A DNA stretch of 64,000 nt from Eutreptiella sp. 'Long Island Sound 2002' (Eukaryota > Euglenozoa > Euglenophyceae > Eutreptiales > Eutreptiaceae): positions 55,673,995-55,737,994 of the forward strand of contig OZ038378.1 of assembly GCA_964036045.1 (NCBI GenBank), written 5' to 3'. Shown one piece after another: positions 1 to 10,230 of the stretch (within the stretch, counting starts at the first letter, position 1; the number at the start of each line of letters is the position of its first letter). The translations under genes and the position numbers were made by a program. Under the pieces are notes generated by a model. It was not told the DNA's origin. It saw nothing but the letters and a program-made list of their open reading frames with translations, and made no database searches.

Positions 1-156
1 AGGGCTTTAACCCTAGTTGCTGAGAAAGTGTACTTAAAGCTTCATAAGAGAAACAAAAATGTTTAAGTGTTAGTCTCAGCACTTCCTTAGGCAAAAAGGG
101 GGGCTGTAGGCTGGATCAAGTACCCAAGAAAGATATGGTAGTGGCTTTTTCTTACT
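1..156 (-). mobile_element. Partial 5' LTR of a third R-family retrotransposon (R3)
   Basis: Read on the minus strand from 156 to 1, this matches the first part of the R LTR at 3,114-3,275: it begins AGTAAGAAAAAG and shares the stretch around TGCTGAGACTAAC and the TAGGGTT/AACCCTA palindrome. Immediately upstream on the minus strand (157 onward) is integrase coding sequence, so the simplest reading is an R-family element inserted there in minus orientation, with the rest off the window edge. The match to R is clear by eye but with many substitutions. Confidence 0.7.
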
Positions 157-350
157 CTCTTGGCATGCCGTATCCCCATGAGGGAACACATGGCCTTGAA
201 CCAGCCGCCAGTGAACTGGGGTCTCGGGTCGCTGCAAATGGTGCGGGGGACGCGGAAGACGGTCAGCCAGTGACGAATCATCATGACTGTCACTTCCTTG
301 GCGAACAAGCCCTTTTTGCGCACCGGGACGGCCACACCGTAGTCGCTGTG
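157..350 (-). pseudogene. Ty3/gypsy integrase catalytic core, second part
   Basis: The minus strand encodes a canonical retroviral-type integrase core: SDYGVAVP, then a helix ending MMIRHWLTVF, then ICSDPRPQFTGGWF, which carries the second catalytic Asp (CSD) and the QF/W residues typical of Ty3 integrases. It starts mid-domain at 350, where element X is inserted, and stops at 157, where an R-type LTR begins. The matching upstream portion, ending VLYVDRH, is at 46,582-46,911, so this is one half of a gene split by a 46-kb insertion. It is not the same integrase subfamily as those of R and R2. Confidence 0.85.
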
Positions 351-664
351 TGTAATGGGCACATGCATGCACAGGGCAGGTGCACACACGCAGAGCAGGT
401 ACAGCGCGCGCACAGAACATCAAAGCTGCGATTGGATTGTCTTTACACCTGTTTGATTGTTGTTCAATCAGAACTGTTGAATTAACGCGCCAGACATCAA
501 TTGTCCTCCTGCAGACATTCATGTTAAGGAGATTACTTTCCGTTTGAAATGTATTCCGTGAATGACTTCAGTCCTGCTGCTCGCTTTGCTTTTTTGGGTT
601 CATTGGGTACAGCCGTACTGATATGTCGAAAAAGGATTTTGCGGGCAGGCTGAAACCAATTACA
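351..664 (+). repeat. 5' LTR of element X
   Basis: A 314-bp repeat with TGTAAT...ATTACA termini. It aligns along its length with 2,807-3,113, differing at scattered positions and with no large gaps. Sequence left of it is integrase coding on the minus strand; sequence right of it is non-coding. Confidence 0.85.
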
Positions 665-2806
665 AGACGGAAAGTCTCTGAAGTACATGGCCAGTGCGGT
701 AGGAAAGACCGGACTGCTCCACGATCTCCGAGTTTTGGAAGTGCTTCTCAGAATGGCAGATGTACAACAGAGCACTGCTAAGCCATGGGGTTCCAGGAGT
801 CATTCATGCCCTTACAGTGGACTGCATCTTGAGAAGCCGAGAGGAGATGTTTGACTGTTTGATTCCCTTGCACCGGGACGCTCCTGTCGGATACTGAGGC
901 GTCGAGTGGCACTCCTGTGGGACGCTGAAGCCTCAAAAACACTCGTGTTGGACGCTGAAGTCTTCGGCGAGCCCGCAGCAGCCCAAATCGACGTGTCCCT
1001 AAGTTCAATGTGCCCAAAGAACTCGAATGTTCGTTCCCCAACTCGCCAAGACCTGTATTGAGTCACATCTAAGTGCTGATCGCTCTGTACGTCTTTTCCT
1101 GTCCAACAGGGCCTACCTCATGTTCGTCCAGCACCTCGGCGCGCTCATCTTCAACGCGCGCCCTATTGTGATTGTGTCTGTCTTCGACGCGTTGTTCTCC
1201 TTTGACACACTGGTACTCTTCGACGCGCGCCGGCAGTAGTCATTTGCGCGCGCCAGCTTTGGGTATCTTTGACGCGAGCCTGTAAGCTCTTGAGGTTGGT
1301 TGGCTTTTAAGGCTGCCTTGGTGGTTGTTTTTTCTTTTCTTTTTTCCTCAACCCAGTGCAACCCGCCCATCAATCACTACCATAAGATGAATGCTCCTAT
1401 CTACCTGTACCCTGTCCCAGGGTTTGGTTTGAATGTTATTTGATATTTAAGTCAGTTGTTGCCTTGTTTAGCTTCTTCTTTTTTTAATTGGGCCCTGTGT
1501 GGCTTGCTTGGCATCAAAGGTGTGCTTCGCCAGCCATTTCTTATTCAACTTGCACAACATCACACTGTTAGTCGCCCATCGTCAGTGCGCCAATGTCACT
1601 GTTGGGCATCACACTGTCAGTCGTCCTCCATCATCAGTGCACCAATGTCCACATTGTTTGCACCGCGCTCCTGCACTGCACGCCATCGTGAGGTGATAAT
1701 CTTTTGCTAGCCAGCTTGGCCGACAAAATCTTTCCTGTGGGTGACTCAGATGGATTTCGGGGAACTGGGCTTTGTTCAGCCCTCAGCAAACTTGTTTCTT
1801 TTTCCCAACCCCCCTCTTCAGCAGCACATAGTTCCTAGAGCTAGTGGTTAGAGTTTTTCTTGCTTAGTTTCCCCGGTCCTCCCCCAGTAGGGCAGGGCAG
1901 GAGACGGGAGGCGCTCAGGGCGCCGGTACTGTAATAGAGGTAGCCGTTCCAATGGGTGCAGGCCTGAGTGCTAGCATGCGTGTGCCGCTGTGTAGGCACT
2001 GCGGTGGGGGTGAGCCACATGAGAGGGCTTTGTTTGCGCTAGGGGCCGGAAAAAGACCCAATTCCCATGGGAATGGGGTTTTTTTCCGGCCCCTAGCGCA
2101 CATGCGGTTTTCCTCAACTCCACACTGACAGGTAGGTACAGTACACTTCGCGCCCCCCCACACGTACACCTAGTGTTAGTTGGTATGATGTCAATACCTT
2201 GGTGCCCCCAGTCCTTTCCCCAGGTGTAGGGAATGAGGGGGAGACCTGTGTTCAGGGCTGATACAATTATCAGAGGTGCACACTTCAGTGTGACACCCAG
2301 GGGTGTCTTGGAATGCTAATACGCCACCTCCCCCCCCTGACTGTGCACGCACACTGCGCGCACACCGTTCCTGATCCTGGATGCCTTATTATTTTTTTCA
2401 AACACATCCCTTTTTTTTTTTAACTTCCGGTTTGAGAGAAGTTGAGCCGTGTGTTGGGGCTGAGGGTAGAGGCGTAGTGCCCCCCAACAGAGGGAAAAAC
2501 CGAAGGGGACATGAGTCCAAGGTGAACGTGTGGCTGCCCCCCCCGACGACAGGGAGCCCGGGGGTATAGGGTAGACTGGGCGGAATAACCACACACAGGC
2601 ATCCACACACATGCATATGGGTATAGGGAAACCGTGGGTGCCCCCCCCCCACCTGGTTGACTGGACTCAACGCGTGCCACAGGGGTCGAGGGTACACTAG
2701 GGGAGGCCCCCCAACAAAGATTCCGTGGATTCCGTGGATGGACGCTTTGTGCCCATTGATATTTTTGTCAATCCCTCCATGGGTATTTCGGGTTTTGCGA
2801 GGGGGG
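665..2806. other. Interior of element X, no recognisable gene
   Basis: No ORF with a recognisable domain is present. Visible structure: short GC-rich direct repeats built on GGACGCTGAAG (about 880-965) and on CTTCGACGCG (about 1,145-1,235), a long hairpin at 2,035-2,100, and homopurine/homopyrimidine runs near 2,400-2,420 and 2,640-2,650. Confidence 0.6.
2035..2100. repeat. Long near-perfect palindrome (hairpin)
   Basis: Arms of about 30 bases face each other around CCCATGGG near 2,067. The outer arm reads TGCGCTAGGGGCCGGAAAAA and its reverse complement closes the structure at 2,100. It lies inside element X, away from its LTRs. It may be a tiny foldback insertion or a structured RNA element. 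Confidence 0.75.
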
Positions 2807-3113
2807 TGTAATGGGCACATGCATCCAAAGAGCAGGTGCACACACACACAGCAGGCACAGCGCGCGCACAGAACATCAAAGCTGCGATTGGATTGTCTTT
2901 ACGCCTGTTTGATTGTTGTTCAATCAGAACTGTTGAATTAACGCGCCAGACATCAATTGTCCTCCTGCAGACATTCATGTGAAGGAGATTACTTTCTGGT
3001 TGAAATGTACTCCGTGAATGACTTCAGTCTTGCTGTTCGCTTTACTGTTTTGGATTCATTGGGCACAGCCGTACTGATATGTCAAAAAAAGATTTTGCGA
3101 GCAGGCTGAAACC
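2807..3113 (+). repeat. 3' LTR of element X, truncated by insertion of R
   Basis: Begins TGTAATGGGC and follows the 351-664 repeat through GGCTGAAACC. At 3,114 it switches abruptly to the start of the R LTR. The missing tail (AATTACA) lies at 46,575-46,581 directly after R, so R is inserted inside this LTR. Confidence 0.85.
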
Positions 3114-3719
3114 AGTAAGAAAAAGTCACTGCCATGTCTTTCTTGGAGGACGTGCTCCAGGCCAAGCCCCCCCTAAAACCCTTTCCTTGATGCTGAGACT
3201 AACTTAATCATTTTCATCTCTCTTTTGAAGTTTAAAGTACACTTTCTCAAAGTAACTAGGGTTATAACCCTAGGCCCCCATGAAATTCACCCCTACCACT
3301 CAACTGAGCGGAGGTATCTTCCTTGATGGAGGTGATACCGAAATAAAGTAGGCACTTCATGCCTAAGGCCTTGTAGGTTAGGCCTAGTGGTCCCCAACCT
3401 CACGACCCCTATACTCAATTCATTCTACCACTTATTGTGGTTCTACGTTTTAAGTTTTTTATAATTCAGTTGCTTGGCCAGAGTGGTGCCAGTTTTCACA
3501 TAAAAATCATTTGTTTTACCCAAGCGTGATTGAATCTTTGTACTTAAGCCTGCTTTGTCTATCTGCAGCCCTTCTGTGATACACTGCATTTCAAAACTGT
3601 TCATTGATTCGATCCACATCCTTTTCGTGCTCTACTTGCTGCTTTGGTTCTGTTTTTCAACGGCAAAACCTGCATGATTTCATCAACGCTATTAGGGCAC
3701 TAATCAAGGACATCTTTCT
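3114..3719 (+). repeat. 5' LTR of R
   Basis: Matches 45,965-46,569 along its length, including GGCCAAGCCCCCCCTAAAAC, the TAGGGTTATAACCCTA palindrome and the final CATCTTTCT. It is followed immediately by the primer-binding site. Confidence 0.88.
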
Positions 3720-3730
3720 GGTAGCAGAGG
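3719..3730 (+). promoter_or_regulatory. Primer-binding site of R (initiator Met tRNA type)
   Basis: TGGTAGCAGAGG directly abuts the 5' LTR. It is complementary to the 3' end of an initiator tRNA-Met whose acceptor begins AGCAGAG and which carries 3' CCA. The same site, TGGTAGCAGAGTG, is present in R2 on the minus strand at 42,110-42,122, which supports the assignment. Confidence 0.8.
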
Positions 3731-3792
3731 CAACCCTTGAGAACCTTTCGAACAGACTCTGAGAAGTACACAAGCCAAACCCAGCAAACAAT

Positions 3793-4833
3793 ATGTCCAC
3801 ACCATCAGTACAACTGTCTGCCAGGACTTGGCCAATTCGGAGTGTACAAGTACACCTGGGCAGCAGTGGGCCCATCTCAATGAGTTTACCCAAGCTCAGA
3901 GTTGCATCTGGGTCTCAAGAAGATCCAGGTCACGAAAGGGCGGAACAAGAAGCGCCCAGAGAAGTTCCAATACCCTTAACAACTGAGGCCTTAGCGGCCC
4001 GTCGTGACAGCCTGCAGCACCTCCGCCGACGAGTTGCTGTGTCCATCTCCCGTTCAGCCTCCCCTGCACCTTCGTCTACGGCTGTTGGAGGCTCTAAGGA
4101 ACAAGACGAACTGAGAAGGAGAATGGACCAGTACCTGCTCCACGATGAGTACAACAAGTCCATCCGAGAAGAAGATGGAGAGGAACCACTCAAAGCCTTG
4201 GGATCCCCACCACATACGGACATGGGTTCCTACCTTTACAACGGCCAACCTACGGACCTCGCCGACACTGTGTCTCTACCCAGGCGACCGAGAGGGCCAG
4301 CTTGGCGTCCAGAGCTACCAACCGCTAGCAGGAACCCTGAAGTGTGTTCAGCTTATATGGAGGATTCCCATCTCCCGGGCCAACCTATGGTACCCTGGAC
4401 CGTACAGCCGAACTACTGGACAAACTATTGTCTGGGTCCGAAGATCCAGATGTGACAGTCCGCTCTGAGGCTGTCAAGGCAGGATTGGGTATCATTGAAC
4501 CCTTACCCAAGCCAGCGCTGGCGGCACCCTCTTCCGGATTGAGCACGCTTGCTGATGATCTCGAACGATCATGGGCTTCCAGGTTGCTACCCAAGGTCAC
4601 ATGCCCCAGCCCTTTTAATCTCCTGGCCAGAACAGTCCCCATCGCTGAGCTACAGGACATGCCAGTGACAGAGACTGAGAAAAAGGGGCTAACAGCTCTA
4701 GCACCTCTCGCTGGCGTACCCTCCCCCCCTTCAGGCCTAACCCCAGGGGGTGGGAAGAGTGGCAAACCAATTGCCCAGGCAAACATCCAACTGGAGTTGC
4801 CGGAGTCTGACCCAAAAAACCTGGCCGAATGGG
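3793..4833 (+). pseudogene. gag: R gag, N-terminal part
   Basis: Two overlapping plus-strand frames (3,793-4,455 and 4,344-4,833) give a hydrophilic, Ser/Pro/Arg-rich N-terminal region followed by the start of a capsid-like segment (LELPESDPKNLAEW) that aligns with NLPEFTGKDLSKFADKF in R2 gag. One frameshift lies near 4,350-4,450. The start ATG is 63 bases after the primer-binding site. The frame is cut at 4,834 by element B and resumes at 6,915. The encoded protein would form the retroelement particle. No function remains. Confidence 0.75.
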
Positions 4834-5070
4834 TGTAAGAGGACTGGCACGCGTAGGCAAATGAAACGGAGATTCTCAAATCATTGTGAGCTTATAGTAC
4901 GCCTATAAGCGAACATTATTTGTGCTCAGTAAAATATTGATTTGACTACAAATCTACAATAAAAAAGCTACTTATTCACATTACTTCAGTGCATCCCGGC
5001 TGCCAGCTGGCATTTTGCGGTCGCGACTTTTATCGGCAGGATTGTGCCAATCTTATTACACTCCCCTCCT

Positions 5071-6003
5071 AAAATATTTCATACAGTCCAAGGGGTGTGA
5101 AATGTTTGATATGAAATAATAATAAGAGTGGCATGAATCTGCCAAAACACAAAAAGAGTCGCATAATATAGTACCCCAGTGGGTGCTATGGGCCCCAAAT
5201 ACCCGGCCCCACACTGTGCCAGGGCAAATCCCCCAAAACCCAATGCAGGTTTGAGAGTTGGCTCCCCGTGCTACCAAACTGAGACCTCCAGGGTGTGGTG
5301 TAGGCACCCCCCTCCTAAGACACATCCACCAGGCAACCCCAGAGACTGTCCCAAGTTTCGGAAAAAAATTCCAACCGAAGTAAAAACCAGAAAAGCGAAT
5401 CATCCGAAAACTCTACCACTGCTATGCCAACAGTGCGCAGCCACCAATGCACCACCCACACCCAGCCACATCTCCCAGCACACACCACAAGCAGGCGGCA
5501 GAGCCAACACACACTATCAGCAGGCGGCGAGCAGGCGGGAGCCAGCAAACACCCAAGGCAATCGGCAGGGCCAACACACGTTAAGAGCAGGCGGCGGGGC
5601 AACACCCGGAGCACACAGCTGCACAAACAGCAAAAAAACACAAGATCAAAACAAAGCAGGCTTCACCTTTGGGCAGTGAGCTGTCCCAAGAAACAGACAG
5701 TCCACAGGGGGAAAAAGAAACAAGGGCGTATATCAGTACAACCAGGACATCACATATCCACTGTCCCCTGAGGCGACCAGAGGCGTCCCAGAGGCGACAC
5801 TTTTTCAGATCCACATCAAATCGCCTGAATTGAGACAGATTCAGAAGCAACAGGAAACCAAGCCCATGCTGTCACAAAGACTTATATAAATGCGCATCCA
5901 AGCAAAAAAACAGGGCAAAAAGAGGATGAAGTAAACAGCCGGCAGCACATCAGGTCAGCACAGCACCGGATGGCCCCTGCTAAAAAAAAACATGAGGTAA
6001 AGC
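5071..6003. other. Remainder of element B interior
   Basis: No convincing gene. CA-rich DNA between about 5,400 and 5,660 contains loosely repeated AGCAGGCGGCGAGCAGG-like words that give spurious ORFs on both strands. Confidence 0.5.
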
Positions 6004-6663
6004 TCAAAAAGCAGCCACCGCCTTAGCGCGAAGGCGCGCATTCGCCCTATTAGCACGAGGGCGACGCTGCCGCCGCTGAGTATCGTCATCGCAAGGTTCA
6101 AGCTCAGCAACAGCGACAGGCGCGTCCGCGGCAACAAGCGTCGACCGTGGTATAGCGCTTGCAGCAGATGACGGCGAACAAGAATGCCCAGTCAAGGCAG
6201 GGTACACATACTGCGGTCGAGGAGTCTGCCGACGAGAAAACAGAAGCCACACCAAACGGGCACCAGCCTGAATCAACACCGAAGAACAACTGTTGTTGCA
6301 CAGCCGCACAAGAAGACCAGGCGCATCAACGGCAGGCAGCACAGCCGCCGGAACAACCACAGCACAACTGTCAGCACCAGGTCCGCGGCACGAAGTCACA
6401 GTCGCGTTCCATGCAACATCCAGCGAAAGAATGACCCCAGTGGACACTGAAACAGTACCAAGAGCAGACAACTCCACAGACTCCGTGGCAAAGACAGCCC
6501 ACATCTTCGGCTCCACAGAAACCAGTTCAGGTACTCGAGCGTCAGACAGCAACTGCCAAGCCTGCATGGCGTCGAAGATCAGCAAGCAGCTCACAAAAAA
6601 CTTGAGTGTCGTTCGACTGTACCAAGCACACGATTCGGATCTCCAAGTTGTCTTTTCGGACAA
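6004..6663 (-). CDS. Unidentified 219-aa ORF of element B, weakly dUTPase-like
   Basis: The ORF begins ten bases inside the minus-strand 5' LTR of element B, the expected place for the element's first gene. Residues about 45-140 are a beta-rich, Val/Ser-rich stretch containing VSVSTGVILSLD and VRLCNNSCSSVLIQAGARL, a spacing reminiscent of the TG-x-I and N-x-S/I-x-x-G-x-R-L features of the dUTPase/retroviral beta-barrel fold. The tail is Arg/Ala-rich (RRQRRPRANRANARLRAK) and could bind nucleic acid. There is no hit I can name with confidence. The alternative is a degenerate gag-like protein. It could also be fortuitous, although its length and position argue against that. Confidence 0.4.
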   Translation of the reverse strand: MSEKTTWRSESCAWYSRTTLKFFVSCLLIFDAMQAWQLLSDARVPELVSVEPKMWAVFATESVELSALGTVSVSTGVILSLDVAWNATVTSCRGPGADSCAVVVPAAVLPAVDAPGLLVRLCNNSCSSVLIQAGARLVWLLFSRRQTPRPQYVYPALTGHSCSPSSAASAIPRSTLVAADAPVAVAELEPCDDDTQRRQRRPRANRANARLRAKAVAAF

Positions 6664-6914
6664 CTATAAGCTTGTAATAGGACCGGCACGCGTAGGCAAA
6701 TGAAACGGGGATTCTCAAATCATTGTGAGCTTATGGTACGCCTATAAGCGAACATGAATTGTGCTCAGTAAAATATTGATTTGCCTACAAATCTACAGTC
6801 CAATTAACGATAATAACTGAGCTACTTATTTACATTGCTTCAGTGCATCCACGCTGCCAGCTTGCATTTTGCGGTCGCAACTTCTATAGGCAGGATTCTG
6901 CCAATCTTATTACA

Positions 6915-7795
6915 ATGGGCAGAGTAATTTGCCGAGTTTCTTTTGCTTACCGGCCAATCCCATGTGGATGTGGCAACTAAATGTTCTCTTTTGAAACGCT
7001 CATGCAAAAAAGCTTTTTTGCAAAAACAGGTGAAGCAGATTGGGAAAACCTGTTCTACATGGGCCGAGGCTCTCCAAAGACTGAAACAGACCTGGGTGTA
7101 CGCACACAGACTGAGGAGCTCCCGATGCTCCCTGAATTTCCTTCCGCTGCGCGAGTCTCTGAATATGTGTGCGACCTCGAGTATCTGTTCTCACGAATGA
7201 AGATGGGTTCCTATGGATGTACAGAATCCCACCTGTGGCTCGTGAGTAAAATCCCTACACGTACGTGGACGATTGCCGCACCACCTCAGAGAGGAAGAGT
7301 CAAACCCAAACGTACGATGACCTTGTAGACCTGCTCATTGAGCTTGCCCTTGAGAGGGAGAACGACTCCCATATGGAGAAATTCCTCAAGATACACCTGT
7401 GTCGAGGTGGCACCCCTACTCCTGAATTTGGCGAAGGGAAAGGGCCGAAAAATCCCACTAACGCCAACAAGGCTGGTGGTAAAGGGGGGGGTAACCTGCG
7501 TGCCATGAATGAGGTTAAACCTGAAACAGGTACACCCCCACTCTTCTACTGTAGGCTGTCAATGACAAGGGAGGACCTTGTCATGCCCCCGACTGCGACC
7601 ATCGCAGTGGTTGTGTGCTGCAGCTGAAAAGACAACAGAACACTAAAGATGGCAAAACAGTAACCCATCAGGATCATTTCAGGTGTAGCATCACCTGTGG
7701 GTACTGTGGCAAACGTCGTCACTACGAGGACAAATGTCACATAAAAAGACCCGAGAGTGACAAACACAAACGGCAGGAGGCTGAACGCCAGAAAG
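6915..7795 (+). pseudogene. gag: R gag, capsid and zinc-knuckle part
   Basis: After element B the gag frame resumes (FAEFLLLTGQSHVDVATKC), aligned with FGRFLRMTGQTHASGQVKC in R2. The capsid-like region runs across three frames (about 6,920-7,330; 7,265-7,600; 7,615-7,790) with at least two frameshifts and stops. Near 7,695-7,735 it encodes CGYCGKRRHYEDKC, a perfect C-x2-C-x4-H-x4-C retroviral zinc knuckle for RNA binding. Translation is cut at 7,796 by the hAT element in the middle of the basic stretch EAERQK. Confidence 0.8.
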
Positions 7796-8064
7796 TGAGG
7801 CTTGGAACCGGTTTTTCAGATATTGCCAGTTATCGGTTATTGCCAGGCATCCGGAAAATGGAATTGTAACCAGTTTCAAACTTGTCCTTTTTTCAGGTAA
7901 CCGTTTAGCCCTGCGTAAAAACCGGTTTCGCTGTTGTGTCCCTGGGCCCTGCTGCGATTGCGCATGCACAGAAGGCAAGACGGCAAGACAGAAGAAGATG
8001 AAGAAGCCTGCGAAACACCGCAGGTATTTTTTAGCACAGTGATTGATCTAACAGTGTCCGGCAT

Positions 8065-9368
8065 TTAATGCAGTGACGGATCGTAGTTATAAGCCGCAAA
8101 CAATATATTAGACAGGTTCTTCTCACTTAAACAGGTGCGTAGATCACCGTATGTCAGCGACGCACGACTGAACAAACGCTCCACACCCTGGCTTTTGTCT
8201 TGTCGAGCGTGGCCTTCATATGGGGAGCCTCAGTGACCTTGTGGACACCCAGCTCCAGTGCATGGGCAGAGCAGGAGAAGCCGTCCAGCGAAGCCATGGC
8301 CTTCTTCATATTGGAACCCGAATCAGAAAAACGAGCAATGATTTTGTCCAAGGGAAAGCTGTACTTCTGCAAGCACTCCTTTGTCGCCTTCAAAATGTTG
8401 TCCCGTGTGTGCCTCTTGTTGTAGAAGGGAATTGCACCAACCAACCTCTCATGATACACGAACTCCTCATCAATCCAATACAGCATAACCCCAAGCGGGC
8501 CAACCTCCCCATCACTCCAGAAGTCTGCAACCATGGCAGGGAAGATTTCGTCCGCCACAGTTTTGATGAGTACGTTGTTCAAGTGTACTCCACCCACAGC
8601 CACCATTTGGAGGATCTGTGCTGCAATCTCATGATGATTTGTCCCAGAGTACCTGCCACTGCTGATTTCTCTGAAGAGGTCTCGGAGCAGTTCATCACTG
8701 TCACAAAATCCCAAAGGTCTGTGGCACTTCACAATCCAGTAAGCACATTTGCGGTCCACCAGTTTTCTCTTTTGCGCATTCCCAGGTGATGCCGAACCCA
8801 AAGACACGTCCCCTGACTGTGCCAAAACAAGGGTGCCCAGCTCTGCCTTCTGAAATTTGGCCACATACCAACTCTTGTGCTTTGAGGTAACGTGATGCTG
8901 CAGGTTTGTGGTACCACCCACATACTGAATGACCTGGCGACATGTTTTCCCATTCTCCACGACAGTGCAACGTGCAGAGGTCTTGTCAATGGGGTCAAAG
9001 GCCTGCCACACCCAGGATGTTTTTCGTTTCCTGGATGGATGGTGTTCCTTGACATCTTCCGCTTCCACTACTTCTGCTGCCTCAGCCTGAGCCTGGGTTT
9101 TCAGCTGCTCCAAACGTTTTTCAGCAAGTTCTGCATTTTGTTTGTCTCGGTTGTTGATGAAGGTTGACACGTACATTTCCGCCCCAGCAAGGTTCTCCAT
9201 GGGTTCCCAGGTTTCGTCATTGTGCCCTCTCCATTTTAGTAGATAGAAGGGAACACCCTTCTGAAAACGTTCAGCCTTGACTTCTTGAACAATGAACATA
9301 TCATTTGCTTTGTGAGTGCCCTTGTTTTTGGGAGCCACAGAGAGAGTATGTTTCTTTTTGGGAGGCAT
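8065..9368 (-). pseudogene. Chromodomain-BED-hAT transposase, internally deleted
   Basis: Reading from 9,368: residues about 24-75 are a chromodomain (FIVQEVKAERF, YLLKWRGHNDETWEPMENL), which binds methylated histone H3. Residues about 118-165 are a BED-type zinc finger (W-x-F, C...C, LQHHVTSKHK). The following RNase-H-like hAT region has ADFWSDG, ARFSDSGSN and CSAHALELGV. The main frame stops at 8,154, but in a different frame down to TAA at 8,065 the hATC dimerisation region is visible (ERLFSRASLTYG...LSEKNLSNILFAAYN). Sequence between CSAH and hATC is missing, so the gene lost its centre by a frame-breaking internal deletion. The start MPPKKKH is basic and NLS-like. Confidence 0.85.
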
Positions 9369-9481
9369 TCTTCAACAAAATCTGGGATGAACCACATGGT
9401 CATGATACCTCCGCCCTGTGTGGTGGTAGGGGTGAAGCCATGTTCAATGTTAAGTTGTTGCATTGGATAAGGTTACATGAT

Positions 9482-9600
9482 GTCACATGGTGACATCATA
9501 TGTATAGGTCACATGGTGACATCATGTGTATATGTCACGTCGTGACATCATGTGTATGTGTCACATGGTAACATGTACACATGCACCACGCAGGCAGCCG
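9482..9600. repeat. Short tandem repeat in the hAT element
   Basis: Four or five copies of a roughly 26-30-bp unit containing TCACATGGTGACATCATGTGTA lie upstream of the transposase start. The unit is itself nearly palindromic (CACATG/CATGTG, TGACATCA), as expected of subterminal transposase-binding or promoter repeats. Confidence 0.65.
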
Positions 9601-9929
9601 GGTACGTAGCTATTTGTTGCAAAAGTTGTCATGAAAATGTTTTTCGGCGAAACCAAGATTTATTTGGTAACATTTGCTGTCATTGACTTGTTGCCCAGCC
9701 CACACGTGCCACTGTGGGGCGAGCTCGCAATAGGGCCCCCGACTTTCAAGTGCATAAATTTTTTGTTGGCAAAGGTTTGGTTCAAAATTTTTTTCCGCAA
9801 AAAAGTTCTCCACTCCCAATAACCGGTAGGTACCGGTTTTGAAATGCAGGATTTGGCCAATAACCAGTTGCAATATTTGCAATTTGAACAATAACCGGTT
9901 GCCAATTTCACAAAAGGTTCCAAGCCTTA

Positions 9930-10206
9930 CCTGAAAGCCCAAACACCCTCCAGAACTCCCCAGAATGGGGAAAAGGGTGGCAAAGGAGGAGGCAAGGGGG
10001 GTGGCAAGGGTGGTGCCCCCAACCCCCAGAGGCGCTCATCAGCGCCCGCTATTTCTCCCTCTCCTGCCGATGCTGACCCCAAGAAGCGGCCACAGGGGGA
10101 TAACGCCTTCCCTGAGGGGTCTAACTCCAAGAAGAGGGGACTGGCCGGGATGGCCAAGTTCCTCTTGGCTGCAGGGGTTGATGTGAAATCCCCTACTGAG
10201 GAGTAG
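9930..10206 (+). pseudogene. gag: R gag, basic C-terminal tail
   Basis: Gag resumes after the hAT element with a Gly/Lys-rich run (GEKGGKGGGKGGGKGG), then SPSPADADPKKRPQGDNAFP and SKKRGLAGMAKFLLAAGVDV. A similar basic GKGGGK tail follows the zinc knuckle in R2 gag. It ends at TAG 10,204-10,206, beyond which the frame continues into protease. A nucleic-acid-binding nucleocapsid tail is the likely role. Confidence 0.7.
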
Positions 10207-10230
10207 GGGGGCGGCTCTGAAGAGGAAGAC

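Larger units (their letters stand above)
351..3113 (+). mobile_element. Small non-autonomous LTR retrotransposon X
   Basis: Two near-identical direct repeats, 351-664 and 2,807-3,113, flank about 2.1 kb. The LTR begins TGTAATGGGC and ends AACCAATTACA, giving a perfect 6-bp terminal inversion TGTAAT/ATTACA. The downstream LTR lacks its last 7 bases here because element R is inserted in it; they reappear at 46,575-46,581. A purine run (GAGGGGGG) directly precedes 2,807 and is the likely polypurine tract, setting plus orientation. No convincing primer-binding site follows 664, and the interior has no recognisable gag or pol. GTG flanks both ends (348-350 and 46,582-46,584), a short imperfect TSD. 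Confidence 0.8.
4834..6914 (-). mobile_element. Small LTR retrotransposon B inserted in R gag
   Basis: LTRs at 4,834-5,060 and 6,673-6,914 are direct repeats with TGTAA...TTACA termini and a shared CCGGCACGCGTAGGC-type word (CTGGCACGCG in the left copy). A perfect 5-bp TSD, ATGGG, is at 4,829-4,833 and 6,915-6,919. On the minus strand the purine run AGGAGGGGAG (5,061-5,070) precedes TGTAATAAG, so the element points to the minus strand. Gag coding reads up to 4,833 and continues past 6,915, proving insertion into gag. No PBS or RT is visible; one 219-codon ORF lies next to the minus-strand 5' LTR. Confidence 0.88.
7796..9929 (-). mobile_element. hAT-family DNA transposon with internal deletion
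   Basis: Terminal inverted repeats TGAGGCTTGGAACC (7,796-7,809) and GGTTCCAAGCCTTA (9,916-9,929) match at 13 of 14 positions. Flanking 8-bp sequences CCAGAAAG (7,788-7,795) and CCTGAAAG (9,930-9,937) match 7 of 8, the TSD length of hAT elements. Inside, the minus strand encodes a hAT transposase. Subterminal sequence on the right is rich in ACCGGTT/AACCGGT words (9,820-9,900). Gag reading continues in frame across the insertion, confirming both ends. Confidence 0.85.

Noticed and set aside
1-20. Telomere-like CCCTAA/TAGGGTT sequence at the window edge (also near 3,255 and 46,108)
   Set aside because: It is a single short palindrome (TAGGGTTATAACCCTA) inside the R-type LTR, not a tandem telomeric array.
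3657-3893. Short minus-strand ORF across the R LTR edge, similar to the end of the 46.5-kb integrase ORF
   Set aside because: The similarity is due to the shared LTR sequence, not to coding homology.
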